Shown here: piece by piece, positions 1 through 9,088 of the stretch
How positions within the stretch are numbered: the first letter of the stretch is position 1
Layout: each line of letters opens with the position of its first letter
Origin: CAJQND01 sp051010055
GTDB lineage: Bacteria; Pseudomonadota; Alphaproteobacteria; Rhizobiales; CAJQND01
DNA length: 64,000 nt
Assembly: GCA_051010055.1 (NCBI GenBank)
Contig: JBPCVY010000044.1
Location: forward strand, 1 to 64,000
Direction: 5' to 3'
Position numbers and translations under genes: made by a program
The notes under the pieces: model-generated
Told to the model about the DNA's origin: nothing
Seen by the model: only the letters and a program-made list of their open reading frames with translations
Databases searched by the model: none

Positions 1-2
1 GT

Positions 3-761
3 GTAACCATCCACCCTTGCGCAGATATGGCGGATGCCCTTTCTGATGCCAGTTATGTCTTCGAGGCCGTTCCTGAAACCCTGGAAGCAAAACAGGCCGC
101 TTTTGATCTCATCTGCCAGGGCGCGCAGCCGGATGCGATTATCGCCTCGACCACATCGACTATTCTCTCAACCGATCTGGAACGGTTCGTCACGAACCCC
201 GAACGGTTCCTGAATGCCCACTGGCTCAATCCCGCATTCCTTATTCCGCTGGTGGAGCTGTCGCCTGGCTCTGCCACAAGTGAAAAAGTTACCGCTGGTC
301 TCAAGAACCTTTTGGAAGGCATCGGAAAAGTGCCCGTTATCTGCTCTTCCAGCCCCGGCTATATCGTCCCGCGCCTGCAGGCTTTGACGATGAATGAGGC
401 CGCGCGCATGTTCGAGGAAGGTGTCGCTTCGGCAGAAGACATAGACAAGGCAACAAAGTACGGCTTCGGATTCCGGTTCACGATTTTAGGCCTTCTAGAA
501 TTTATCGACTGGGGCGGCGGCGACATTCTCTACTACGCCAGCAAATACCTGACCCAGGCCACTGGTGAAGACCGGTTTGCAGCGCCCAATATTATTGAGC
601 GCAACATGACCGAAGGGCGAAACGGTTTGCGCGACGGCAAGGGCTTCCTTAACTACGACGACATGGATGTGCCGGCCTACCAGCGCGCTCGGTTGGAGGC
701 TTTCGTAGAACTCCTGAAGCACATGGATTTGGTCCCTAAGCCCGGCGAGGTGAACAAATGA
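3..761 (+). CDS. 3-hydroxyacyl-CoA dehydrogenase family protein, 5' partial
   Basis: NAD-dependent dehydrogenase of the 3-hydroxybutyryl-CoA dehydrogenase family. The reading frame is open to the left edge, so the N-terminal Rossmann nucleotide-binding part is missing. What remains starts in the second half of that domain (EAVPE motif), passes the usual active-site region (AHWLNPAFLIPLVE, where family members usually have H-F-x-N-P), and ends with the helical C-terminal domain. The true start lies outside the window; the first internal ATG is at 27. The stop overlaps the next start by 4 bases, so it heads, or sits within, the catabolic operon. Real substrate unknown; it may act on a free hydroxyacid rather than a CoA ester, since no CoA ligase or thiolase is visible nearby. 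Confidence 0.85.
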   Translation, partial: VTIHPCADMADALSDASYVFEAVPETLEAKQAAFDLICQGAQPDAIIASTTSTILSTDLERFVTNPERFLNAHWLNPAFLIPLVELSPGSATSEKVTAGLKNLLEGIGKVPVICSSSPGYIVPRLQALTMNEAARMFEEGVASAEDIDKATKYGFGFRFTILGLLEFIDWGGGDILYYASKYLTQATGEDRFAAPNIIERNMTEGRNGLRDGKGFLNYDDMDVPAYQRARLEAFVELLKHMDLVPKPGEVNK

Positions 762-2026
762 GCGGCCAAACCCTTGCCCAGAAAGTAATCGCCCGTGCCT
801 GCGGGCGCGCGCGCGTTGAGACAGGTGAGATCGTTACCGCCAATGTGGACCTGGCTATGGTGCATGATTCAAGCGGGCCGCGCCGCCTGAAACCAGTTCT
901 GGAGCGGCTGGGGGTAGATGTCTGGGACCCTGACAAGATTGCCGTCATTACAGATCATTTTGTTCCCGCCTATGATGATGGCACACGCGAAATACAGGCG
1001 CTGACAAAAGACTGGGTGCGCGCGCAGAATATCTGCGCCTTCCACGACCAAATGGGCATTTGTCATGTGGTGCTGCCCGAACAGGGCCATCTGCAGCCAG
1101 GCATGTTTGTTGTCGGGGGTGACAGCCATTCGCCAACCGGTGGAGCATTCGGCGCCTATATGTTCGGCATCGGCGCAACGGAAATGGCCGGCGTCATGGC
1201 AACCGGCAAAATCTGGATAATGGTGCCTGAAACGATCATGATCGAGTGGCGCGGAGCGCTGCAGGATTATGTCACCGCCAAAGACATTATGCTCTTCCTG
1301 TGTGGCGCGCTTGGTATGGATGGAGGCGGATATCAGGCGGTTCAGTATTCCGGAAGCGCCATTTCTGCACTTTCCATGCGCGAGCGTATGACCCTTGCCA
1401 ATATGACAGCCGAACTTGGCGGGCAAACCGGGCTCATTGAACCGGACCGGGTTACGCTGGACTTTCTTGAGGAACGTGGCGTCTCACCAGGCAGCACCGA
1501 CCACTGGCGAACGGATGCGGATGCCAGGCTTCTTGCCCATCACAGGTTCCATGCCAACCGCCTTGCCCCGCAAGTGGCAGCGCCCCATTCCCCGGCAAAT
1601 GCCAGGGATATATCTGCCTATGACAAAACGCCGGTTTCCGTTGCCTATATCGGCGCGTGCACGGGTGCAAAGCTTGATGATTTGCGAAACGCCGCATCGG
1701 TTCTTGAAAACCGCAATCCCGCCAGGGGCGTAGAGATTTTGGTGGCTCCTGCTTCCGTACAGGATCAGGAGATTGCGGCAAGTGAGGGTGTGATGAAAAT
1801 CTTTGAAGATGCTGGCGCACGCATATTGCCCACATCTTGCGGAATATGCGCAGGCTACGGCGCCAACAGGCTGGGCGAAGATGTGGTGTGTATCTCCTCA
1901 ACCGCGCGCAATTTCAAGGGCCGCATGGGAGCACCATCATCTCAGGTTTACTTGGGTTCGCCCTATACGGTTGCCGCATCCGCCATTGCCGGATACATCG
2001 CCGACCCGCGCGAGGTGGCCTTATGA
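758..2026 (+). CDS. aconitase/LeuC-family hydro-lyase, large subunit
   Basis: Large subunit of a 4Fe-4S hydro-lyase of the isopropylmalate isomerase/homoaconitase group. Cluster ligands are visible as C301 (GACTG), C361 and C364 (C-G-I-C), and the family motif GDSHS is at 121-125. At 422 residues it is the short LeuC2/homoaconitase size, not the longer LeuC of bacterial leucine synthesis. It overlaps both neighbours by ATGA and is paired with the small subunit that follows. The neighbourhood (isocitrate lyase-like, hydantoinase and flavoprotein genes) argues for catabolism, not leucine synthesis. Family relatives include the dimethylmalate dehydratase of nicotinate fermentation. Family certain, substrate unknown. 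Confidence 0.9.
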   Translation: MSGQTLAQKVIARACGRARVETGEIVTANVDLAMVHDSSGPRRLKPVLERLGVDVWDPDKIAVITDHFVPAYDDGTREIQALTKDWVRAQNICAFHDQMGICHVVLPEQGHLQPGMFVVGGDSHSPTGGAFGAYMFGIGATEMAGVMATGKIWIMVPETIMIEWRGALQDYVTAKDIMLFLCGALGMDGGGYQAVQYSGSAISALSMRERMTLANMTAELGGQTGLIEPDRVTLDFLEERGVSPGSTDHWRTDADARLLAHHRFHANRLAPQVAAPHSPANARDISAYDKTPVSVAYIGACTGAKLDDLRNAASVLENRNPARGVEILVAPASVQDQEIAASEGVMKIFEDAGARILPTSCGICAGYGANRLGEDVVCISSTARNFKGRMGAPSSQVYLGSPYTVAASAIAGYIADPREVAL

Positions 2027-2523
2027 CGAAGCCTGGCCGCGCGTGGGTTCTGGGCGATGATATCGACACCGATGTCCTTGCGCCGGGAAAATATATGCAA
2101 GGAGGGCTTTCAGGCCTCGCCGCACATTGCCTGGAAACCGTGCGCCCTGAGTTTGCATCAGAGGCCCGCCCTGGCGATGTTCTGGTTGCAGGTAAGAATT
2201 TCGGCATTGGCTCATCGCGCGAACAGGCTGCAGAAGCCCTTCGCCATCTCGGCATTGTGGCGGTTCTCGCACGCTCGTTCGGCGGTATATTCTACCGCAA
2301 TGCCCTGAACCTCGGCCTGCCCGTTTTCCGGTCAGATGATCTCTCTGAAATAACAGATGGCGAAAAGGTGGTGATGGACATTGATGCACCTTCGCTTACA
2401 AGAACATCGAACGGTGAGAAAATCGATCTGGAACCCTTGCCTGACTTTCTTCTTCACATGCTGCATGATGGTGGTCTGGTTCCACATCTTGAGAAAAAGT
2501 TTAAAAGAGCCACGCCCGAATGA
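2023..2523 (+). CDS. aconitase/LeuD-family hydro-lyase, small subunit
   Basis: Small (swivel) subunit partner of the preceding LeuC-like protein, 166 residues. It shows the typical opening GDDIDTDVLAPGKYM, the substrate-carboxylate loop GSSREQA, and the FYRNALNLGLP segment of LeuD2-type subunits. The ATG at 2023 overlaps the upstream stop as ATGA, which decides the start over longer in-frame extensions that run back into the large-subunit gene. Its stop likewise overlaps the next start by 4 bases. Together the two subunits should hydrate, dehydrate or isomerise a branched hydroxy-dicarboxylate or tricarboxylate. No second leuCD pair is in the window, so a leucine role cannot be excluded from sequence alone, but the context makes it unlikely. 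Confidence 0.9.
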   Translation: MTKPGRAWVLGDDIDTDVLAPGKYMQGGLSGLAAHCLETVRPEFASEARPGDVLVAGKNFGIGSSREQAAEALRHLGIVAVLARSFGGIFYRNALNLGLPVFRSDDLSEITDGEKVVMDIDAPSLTRTSNGEKIDLEPLPDFLLHMLHDGGLVPHLEKKFKRATPE

Positions 2524-3398
2524 ATAACAGCCCTTCCCTGAAGCCCCGCCTGCAGGACAAGGATATTCTGCTCGCTCCGGGCATTTACGATGCCTTGAGC
2601 GCCCATATTGCCGAAATGGCTGGTGCTGAAGCTGTTTATCTTTCCGGCGCCAGCATTGCCTATACGCGCTTTGCCCGGCCAGATATCGGCCTTGTCAGCA
2701 TGTCCGAGGTAGCAGACACTTTGTCTCTTGTATGCGACAGGGTTTCCGTACCCGTCATTGTCGATGCGGATAATGGTTATGGCAACGCGCTCAATGTTCA
2801 GCGCACGGTGCGGGTGTTTGAAAATGCCGGGGCCACCGCATTGCAGCTTGAAGATCAGGCCTATCCGAAACGGTGCGGACACCTCACCGGCAAAACCCTC
2901 ATAGGTAAGGGCGAAATGGCCGGCAAGATTGAAGCTGCATGTGATGCCCGCTCAAACGATGAAACACTCATCATCGCCCGCACAGACGCCATTGCCGTTG
3001 AAGGTCTCGAAAAAGCACTTGAGCGTGCTGAAACCTATGCGGATGCAGGCGCTGACGTTCTGTTCGTGGAAGCGCCACAAAACATTGAGCAGATGAGGGA
3101 GTTAACGGCCAGGCTCGGCGGAAAGGCGCCTCTCCTTGCCAACATGGTAGAGGGGAGCAAGACGCCTTTGATGAGTGCAAAGGAGCTTCAGGAACTGGGC
3201 TACAGCATGGTGATTTTTCCGGCAGGTCTCGTGCGCGCCCAAGCAAGACTAACAAGCGAATTCTTTGAAGTCCTGATCTCTGCCGGCACAACAGAACCGT
3301 TCAAGGATCGTATGCTAGACTTTTCCGGCGTTAATGCGCTTATCGGCACGGATGAACTTCTCTCCCTCGGCAAAAAATATGAAAAAGATGATCAATGA
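2520..3398 (+). CDS. isocitrate lyase/PEP mutase-family lyase
   Basis: A 292-residue TIM-barrel enzyme of the ICL/PEP mutase superfamily, which includes methylisocitrate lyase, dimethylmalate lyase and oxaloacetate hydrolases. The metal-binding stretch VDADNGYG is at 81-88 and the catalytic loop with K-R-C-G-H at 117-121, the signature of true C-C lyases in this family. It probably cleaves a 2-hydroxyacid made by the LeuCD-like pair into a 2-oxoacid plus a second acid. It is not prpB by context: no methylcitrate synthase or prpD is near. ATGA overlaps on both sides couple it to the small subunit and to the hydantoinase subunit. Lyase class confident, substrate open. Confidence 0.87.
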   Translation: MNNSPSLKPRLQDKDILLAPGIYDALSAHIAEMAGAEAVYLSGASIAYTRFARPDIGLVSMSEVADTLSLVCDRVSVPVIVDADNGYGNALNVQRTVRVFENAGATALQLEDQAYPKRCGHLTGKTLIGKGEMAGKIEAACDARSNDETLIIARTDAIAVEGLEKALERAETYADAGADVLFVEAPQNIEQMRELTARLGGKAPLLANMVEGSKTPLMSAKELQELGYSMVIFPAGLVRAQARLTSEFFEVLISAGTTEPFKDRMLDFSGVNALIGTDELLSLGKKYEKDDQ

Positions 3399-5041
3399 TT
3401 GATGCCGTCACACTGGCCATTCTCAAGGGGCGCCTGGAACAGATTGCCGATGAGATGGACGCAACCCTGTTCAGAACCGCATTCAACCCAATCATCGCCG
3501 AGGCCCATGATGCATCGCACGGGCTCTATGATGCGGTGAGCGGGGAAACCCTGGTGCAAGGCAAATCCGGGCTGCCGATTTTTGTGGGCGTTATGGCATT
3601 TGCGGTGAAAGCCGTGATTGAAAAGGCCGAACGGGACGGCGATTTGACCGAAGGCGACGTTTACATTTTCAATGACCCCTACGATGGCGGCACCCATCTT
3701 TCCGACTTCCGGCTGGTGCGCCCGTTCTACAGGAATGGTGAGGTTTTCTGTTATCTGGCATCGGTTGGCCATTGGCATGATGTCGGCGGTAATGTGCCCG
3801 GCAACTACAACCCGGTGGCCACCGAAAGCTTTCAGGAAGGCATGCTGATACCGCCGGTAAAGCTTTTTGAGGAAGGCAAACTACGCCAGGACATCGTTGA
3901 CATTCTTTCGGCAAATTCCAGACTTCCCGGCTCCCTTTATGGTGATCTCAATGGTCAGATAAATGCTCTCGACCTTGGTGTGCGCCGCCTCACCGCCCTG
4001 CTGGATGAATATGGAGACGATACCGTTGCAGAAGCGTTCTTGAGTTTGCGCGAGCGCGCCTCCATGCTCATGCGCGCCCACATACGCGACTTGCCGGATG
4101 GTTCCATATCCGCCGAAGACTATCTCGACAATGACGGCATTACCGACGAGCCACTTAAAATCGCGCTTGATCTTAATATTGACGGCGAAACCATGGAGAT
4201 GGATTTCTCCCGCTCATCACCTGCCTGCCAGGGCCCGGTAAACATTGCCCGCTCAACGACAATTGCCGCCTGCTATGTGGCGCTCAAGCATGTTTTTGGC
4301 GATGTGCCTGCAAATGCCGGCGTCCTGGAACCGGTGAGCTTTAAAATTCCAGAAACATCAATCCTGGCGGTAAACGCCCCCAAACCGGTTGGCGGTTACA
4401 CCGAAACCATTTTGCGGTTGATTGACGTGGTGTTTCAGGCCATTGCGCAAATCGCACCGGAACGCTCAAACGGCTGCGCGTACGGTACTATCAATGCCCT
4501 GTCGCTTGCCGGTCACCGGGCAAATGGTCAGCGCTGGGTCATGTTCTCGTTCTTTGGTGGCGGTCATGGTGGCCACCCTGATGGCGATGGTCTCAACCAT
4601 GGCAACGCACCTATCTCAACCGCCACCATTCCGCCTCTGGAAATATTGGAAGCGGCCTATCCGGTCATGTTCACCCAGTGGGCGCTGCGCCCGGATTCAG
4701 GCGGCATGGGCAAGCATCGCGGCGGCCTGGGAGCGGTTTACGAAATCGAATTGCTTGAAGAAAAGGCAGATGTTTTTCTGTTCGGCGAGCGCGGCAAGTT
4801 TGCCCCCGCCGGGGTTGCCGGTGGTGAAGGGGGCGCAAAAAACATTTTCACGTTTGAAACAGAAACCGGTCCCGCCAACCCGCCAATGATTTCCAAAATG
4901 GTTGGCATCAAGTTGAAACGCGGCCAGAAAGTCCGCCTTGAGACACCGGGCGGCGGCGGCTATGGCCCGCCAGCGGAGCGCAAAGACAGCGCCCGCGCGC
5001 GCGACCTCGTTCTTGGCTTTGTCACGGAGGACAAACCGTGA
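3395..5041 (+). CDS. hydantoinase B/oxoprolinase family subunit
   Basis: Subunit B of an ATP-dependent cyclic-amide hydrolase (N-methylhydantoinase, acetone carboxylase and 5-oxoprolinase families), 548 residues and full length. Recognisable blocks are FNDPYDGGTHLSD near residue 90, GHWHDVGG near 128, the glycine- and histidine-rich FFGGGHGGHPDGDGLNHGN, RGGLGAVYEIE, and the C-terminal TPGGGGYG. It precedes the A subunit, with a 4-base overlap into that gene's GTG start. The pair usually opens five-membered lactam or imide rings at the cost of ATP. Acetone carboxylase is less likely because no third small subunit is present. Confidence 0.9.
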   Translation: MIDAVTLAILKGRLEQIADEMDATLFRTAFNPIIAEAHDASHGLYDAVSGETLVQGKSGLPIFVGVMAFAVKAVIEKAERDGDLTEGDVYIFNDPYDGGTHLSDFRLVRPFYRNGEVFCYLASVGHWHDVGGNVPGNYNPVATESFQEGMLIPPVKLFEEGKLRQDIVDILSANSRLPGSLYGDLNGQINALDLGVRRLTALLDEYGDDTVAEAFLSLRERASMLMRAHIRDLPDGSISAEDYLDNDGITDEPLKIALDLNIDGETMEMDFSRSSPACQGPVNIARSTTIAACYVALKHVFGDVPANAGVLEPVSFKIPETSILAVNAPKPVGGYTETILRLIDVVFQAIAQIAPERSNGCAYGTINALSLAGHRANGQRWVMFSFFGGGHGGHPDGDGLNHGNAPISTATIPPLEILEAAYPVMFTQWALRPDSGGMGKHRGGLGAVYEIELLEEKADVFLFGERGKFAPAGVAGGEGGAKNIFTFETETGPANPPMISKMVGIKLKRGQKVRLETPGGGGYGPPAERKDSARARDLVLGFVTEDKP

Positions 5042-7095
5042 GCAAAGCCAGCAAAGTTATCGGTGTTGATGTGGGCGGAACGTTCACTGATGCGTTCGTT
5101 CTGGATGAACAGACAAACTCGGTGAGGGTTGCCAAAGTCCCGTCCACCAGGGGCGATCAGTCGAAAGGGTTCATCGAAGGCATCAGCAAGGCCAATGAAC
5201 GCTTTGACGATATCTCCACGGTTATTCACGGCACGACCGTTGGCACGAATGCCCTGCTTGAGCGCAAGGGCGCGCAAACCGGCATCATCACGACCAAGGG
5301 CTTTCGCGACGTTTTGGAAATGCGCCGCCGCGACCGGCCCAACACCTGGGGCTTGTGGGGCATGTTCGAGCCGGTGGTGCCACGCAATTTGCGTCTTGAA
5401 GTCTCAGAGCGCACACTTGCTGATGGAACAATCCGCACTCCCGTTGATATTGAAGAGGTAAAATCCGCAGCGCAACAGCTGCTTGATGCCCGGTGCGAAG
5501 CTGTCTGCATTTTCTTTATCAACGGATATGCCAACGGCGCTAACGAACGGGCAGCGGCCGAAGCCGTCAGGTACATCTGGCCGACACCATATGTGGCCGC
5601 GGCAACGGAAATTCTGCCCGAAATCAGGGAGTTTGAACGTTGTTCCACCGGTACGCTGAATGCTTATCTGCAGCCTGTCGTTGCCAGCTATCTCGACCGG
5701 CTTGAAGGAGCGCTTGGCGAACGCTCGTGCCCTGGTGAAATTCTTATTGTCCAGTCGAATGGCGGGGTGATGAGCATCGAAATGGCGAAAGAACTTCCGG
5801 TGCGCACGGCCCTCTCAGGGCCCGCAGCCGGCGTCATCGCCGGTCAGCATATTGCCCGCGCGGCAGGGCTTGAGAATGTCATTACCTGCGATATGGGCGG
5901 CACCTCGTTCGATGTTTCCCTGATTGCAAATGGCGTCAGCGCCCTTGCCGCCCAGACGCAGATAGATTTCGGCATGGTGGTGCGCACGCCTATGATCGAA
6001 ATCACCACAATCGGTGCAGGCGGCGGTTCCATCGCCAGGATTGACGAGGGCGGGCTTCTTGAAGTGGGCCCGGAAAGCGCAGGCTCTGATCCCGGCCCCG
6101 TGGCCTATGGCCTTGGCAATGACCGGCCAACGGTTACCGATGCCAATCTGGTTCTGGGCCGCATCAACCCTGACCGGCCCATTGGCGGAAAACTGAAACG
6201 CCTTGATGTGGAGGCGGCGAAGCAGGCCATTGAAAAACACATCGCAAAGCCCCTTGACCTGAACCCGATGGACGGAGCTGAAGCCATTGTCCGGGTCGCA
6301 AATGCCAAAATGACGGGCGCCATCAGGCTGATTTCCATTGAACGGGGCCACGACCCCAAAAAATTCTCGGCAATGCCATTCGGCGGCGGTGGGGCGCTGC
6401 ACACCGGGGCGCTGATGAACGATATCGGATTGGCGTCCGCAATTGTACCGCGCTATCCCGGCGTTACATCGGCACTTGGCTGCGTTGTGGCGGATATGCG
6501 TCACGATATCGTCAAGACAGTCAACAAAATGCTGGATGATGTGGATGCCGATGAACTCGGCAGCCAAATGACAGCGCTTGCTGACAGGGCCCAGGCGGCC
6601 CTTTCACATTCGGGCGCCACAATTAAATTCATCGAAAAGGTCTACGAGCTCGATATGCTCTATCTTGGCCAGACACACACCGTTGCCGTTCCCGTTGAGA
6701 TGAACTCGGACACGCTGACTAAGGCAGACATCCTCAACGCTTTTCAATCAGCCTACAAAGAGACGTTCGGCCGGTTGCTGGAAAAAATCCCAGCGCGCAT
6801 TGTCAACATGCGCATCGCGGTCATTGGCAAACGGCCGGAAATCGACTTGTCGTCCCTAATGCCGGAGACCGAAAATTCAGTTGATGACTGTCATTTGGGG
6901 ACGCGGCAGGTTTATGAATCCGGAACTTGGGTTGAGGTGAACCGCTATCAACGCCTGGATCTGCCAGTGGGGGCCGTTCTAAAAGGCCCGGCGCTGGCCG
7001 AACAGCCAGACACCACCATTTTCATCGATAGCGGCCTTGAAGGCCGGGTTGATGAATTCGGGAACATGATCATCACCCGTGCGGAGGCGCCATGA
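5038..7095 (+). CDS. hydantoinase A/oxoprolinase family subunit
   Basis: Subunit A, 685 residues, with the actin-like ATPase fold of the hydantoinase/oxoprolinase N-terminal and central domains. Phosphate-binding motif DVGGTFTDAFV is near residue 10, HGTTVGTNALLER near 65, then SGPAAGVIAG, CDMGGTSFDVSL and GAGGGSIARID. It phosphorylates the ring amide so that the B subunit can hydrolyse it. The start is a GTG within GTGA, overlapping the upstream stop; a GTG start and 4-base overlap fit translational coupling of equimolar subunits. Candidate substrates are hydantoins, N-methylhydantoin, 5-oxoproline or cyclic imides; the sequence does not choose between them. Confidence 0.9.
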   Translation: MSKASKVIGVDVGGTFTDAFVLDEQTNSVRVAKVPSTRGDQSKGFIEGISKANERFDDISTVIHGTTVGTNALLERKGAQTGIITTKGFRDVLEMRRRDRPNTWGLWGMFEPVVPRNLRLEVSERTLADGTIRTPVDIEEVKSAAQQLLDARCEAVCIFFINGYANGANERAAAEAVRYIWPTPYVAAATEILPEIREFERCSTGTLNAYLQPVVASYLDRLEGALGERSCPGEILIVQSNGGVMSIEMAKELPVRTALSGPAAGVIAGQHIARAAGLENVITCDMGGTSFDVSLIANGVSALAAQTQIDFGMVVRTPMIEITTIGAGGGSIARIDEGGLLEVGPESAGSDPGPVAYGLGNDRPTVTDANLVLGRINPDRPIGGKLKRLDVEAAKQAIEKHIAKPLDLNPMDGAEAIVRVANAKMTGAIRLISIERGHDPKKFSAMPFGGGGALHTGALMNDIGLASAIVPRYPGVTSALGCVVADMRHDIVKTVNKMLDDVDADELGSQMTALADRAQAALSHSGATIKFIEKVYELDMLYLGQTHTVAVPVEMNSDTLTKADILNAFQSAYKETFGRLLEKIPARIVNMRIAVIGKRPEIDLSSLMPETENSVDDCHLGTRQVYESGTWVEVNRYQRLDLPVGAVLKGPALAEQPDTTIFIDSGLEGRVDEFGNMIITRAEAP

Positions 7096-7700
7096 TTGAA
7101 CTCACTCCAGAAAAATCAGCATTGCTGCTGGTTGACTTGCAGAACGACTTTCTGCATCCGAAAGGGGCCTATGGCCGCGCCGGGCAGTCATCAAGGCAGA
7201 TAAGTTCACTGCCCAAAAAAATTGCGCCTCTGGCCGATGCCATGCGCGATGCTGGCGGCTGGGTGGTTTCCACACATTTTACCCTCATTCCGGGCCGGTC
7301 CGGTGAGCCCCTTATCTCCGCACATTTGAAAATGCTTCGGCCCTTTTTGGGACGGGGTGATTTTGCGCCAGGCTCATGGGGGCATGATTTGGTGGATGCT
7401 CTCAAGCCTGCAGACTTTAGAATAGAAAAGGTGGCCTATTCGGCCTTTTTCATGACGCGCCTTGAATGGGTATTGCGCAAGGCCGGCATTGATACGCTGC
7501 TCATTACCGGGATTGTTACCAATGGCGGTGTGGCGTCTACTTTGCGCGATGCCCATGTGCGTGATTTTCACACCATATTGCTCACCGATGGCTGCGGGGC
7601 GTTTTCGAGAAAAGTACACAATGCAGCGACTGCCGATCTTGCAACCATTTCGGAAACCGCAACCTGTGAAGATGCGGCAGTTGCGCTTGGCGTCAAATGA
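7092..7700 (+). CDS. isochorismatase-like hydrolase lacking the catalytic cysteine
   Basis: A 202-residue isochorismatase-fold protein. The general-acid/base aspartate D15 (LLLVDLQNDF) and the lysine K113 are present, and the cis-peptide segment GIVTN is at 140-144. The position that normally carries the nucleophilic cysteine (TN-x-C-V-x-x-T) is glycine, G146, in TNGGVAST. The isochorismatases EntB and PhzD also lack this cysteine and cleave a vinyl ether, whereas amidases such as N-carbamoylsarcosine amidase or maleamate amidase need it. So this is probably not an ordinary amidase, despite following hydantoinase genes. ATGA-type overlaps link it to both neighbours. Confidence 0.85.
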   Translation: MIELTPEKSALLLVDLQNDFLHPKGAYGRAGQSSRQISSLPKKIAPLADAMRDAGGWVVSTHFTLIPGRSGEPLISAHLKMLRPFLGRGDFAPGSWGHDLVDALKPADFRIEKVAYSAFFMTRLEWVLRKAGIDTLLITGIVTNGGVASTLRDAHVRDFHTILLTDGCGAFSRKVHNAATADLATISETATCEDAAVALGVK

Positions 7701-9088
7701 GCGATGTTCTTTCCAGCAAAGATGTGAACTTTGATGCCCACGCAGATATCGTGATTATCGGTGCTGGCGCTTGCGGGCTCACCGCAGCCCTTGCCGCCAG
7801 TGACAGAGGAGCCGAAGTGCTCATCCTGGAGCGGGATGCAGTACCTTCCGGCTCCACTGCCCTTTCTTCCGGTTTCATTCCCGCCGCGGGAACGCGCTAT
7901 CAGGCAGCGCTTGGAATTGATGACAATCGGGAGCTCTTTGCCAAGGACATTCAGGCCAAGGCCAAGGGCCAGGCCCTCCAAAACCTTACCGATTTGGTGG
8001 CAGGCGCATCCGGCCCAGCGCTTGAGTGGCTCGCCGATGCCCATGGCCTGGAATGGGTGGTGCTGGATGAGTTTCTTTATCCCGGCCATTCCCGCCACCG
8101 CATGCATGCCACACCCGAGCGTACCGGCGAAGGACTATTATCGCGCTTGGTGGCAGCAGTGGAACGGACGGGCATACCCATCGCGGTAAACAGCCATGTC
8201 ACGGGCCTTTATGTTAATGAGCACGCTATTAAGGGCGTTCAGGTAAATCGTCCCGGAGGCTTATCTGAAACCATTTCCTGCAAGGCGCTTGTTCTCGCCT
8301 GCAATGGCTATGGCGGAAACCGTGAGTTGATTGCCAAGCACATTCCTGAAATGTCAGATGCTCTTTACTTCGGCCATGCGGGCAATCAGGGAGATGCAGT
8401 ATTGTGGGGGGAAAAGCTGGGGGCGCGAAGTGAGCATTTGAGTGCATATCAAGGCCATGGGTCCGTTGCGCACCCTCACGCGGTGCTCATCACCTGGGCG
8501 CTGATTATGGAAGGGGCCGTGCAGGTGAACGCGGACGGTGAGCGGTTTTCCAACGAGCATGGCGGCTATTCAGAACAGGCGGTTCATGTGCTCGCCCAGC
8601 CCGAACGCATTGCCTGGTGCATTTATGATGAGCGTCTCCATGAGCTGGGGCTTGGGTTCGAGGACTATCGCACCGCAGATGAAATGGGAGCAATATTGTC
8701 TGCGCCCGATGCCGAAAGCTTGGCCAAAAAAACCGGCCTGCCAGGCCCTGCTCTTTCCAAAACTCTTCAAGAAGTTCATCAGCTGGCGATAGACGACAGT
8801 AGGGATGTGTTTGGTCGCAGGTTTTCAAAAACACAGGCTTTGGAGGCGCCTTTTTATGCGGTGAAAGTCACCGGAGCTGTGTTTCACACCCAGGGCGGTT
8901 TGGTTATCGACAGTTCTGCGCGGGTGGTGGATGCGGCAGGCCATCCGTTTTCGAACTTGTTTGCAGCAGGTGGAGCCGCGTGCGGGGTATCGGGCCCGGA
9001 TGTTTCCGGCTACCTCTCCGGCAACGGCCTGCTCACCGCAATCGCATACGGCAAAATTGCCGGTAAAAATGCTCCGCAGCTGGTTTAG
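7697..9088 (+). CDS. FAD-dependent oxidoreductase, fumarate reductase/3-ketosteroid dehydrogenase type
   Basis: Soluble flavoprotein of the FAD_binding_2 family, 463 residues. The dinucleotide-binding GAGACGLTAALAA with its downstream acidic residue (ILERD) is at the N-terminus. The active-site block G-E-R-F-S-N-E-H is in the middle, and the C-terminal FAD contacts HTQGGLVID, FAAGGAACGVSG and SGNGLLTAIAYG are present. No signal peptide and no heme motif is visible. Family members add or remove hydrogens at a C=C bond next to a carbonyl (fumarate, urocanate, tricarballylate, 3-ketosteroids). Last gene of the 4-base-overlap chain; its end overlaps the convergent enolase-family gene by 4 bases. 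Confidence 0.87.
   Translation: MSDVLSSKDVNFDAHADIVIIGAGACGLTAALAASDRGAEVLILERDAVPSGSTALSSGFIPAAGTRYQAALGIDDNRELFAKDIQAKAKGQALQNLTDLVAGASGPALEWLADAHGLEWVVLDEFLYPGHSRHRMHATPERTGEGLLSRLVAAVERTGIPIAVNSHVTGLYVNEHAIKGVQVNRPGGLSETISCKALVLACNGYGGNRELIAKHIPEMSDALYFGHAGNQGDAVLWGEKLGARSEHLSAYQGHGSVAHPHAVLITWALIMEGAVQVNADGERFSNEHGGYSEQAVHVLAQPERIAWCIYDERLHELGLGFEDYRTADEMGAILSAPDAESLAKKTGLPGPALSKTLQEVHQLAIDDSRDVFGRRFSKTQALEAPFYAVKVTGAVFHTQGGLVIDSSARVVDAAGHPFSNLFAAGGAACGVSGPDVSGYLSGNGLLTAIAYGKIAGKNAPQLV

Noticed and set aside
758..2523. Calling the LeuC/LeuD-like pair leuC and leuD of leucine synthesis
   Set aside because: Short LeuC2-type length and the catabolic neighbours make this unlikely; the name would mislead.
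2520..3398. Naming the lyase prpB (methylisocitrate lyase)
   Set aside because: No prpC or prpD nearby, and family motifs are shared by several lyases.
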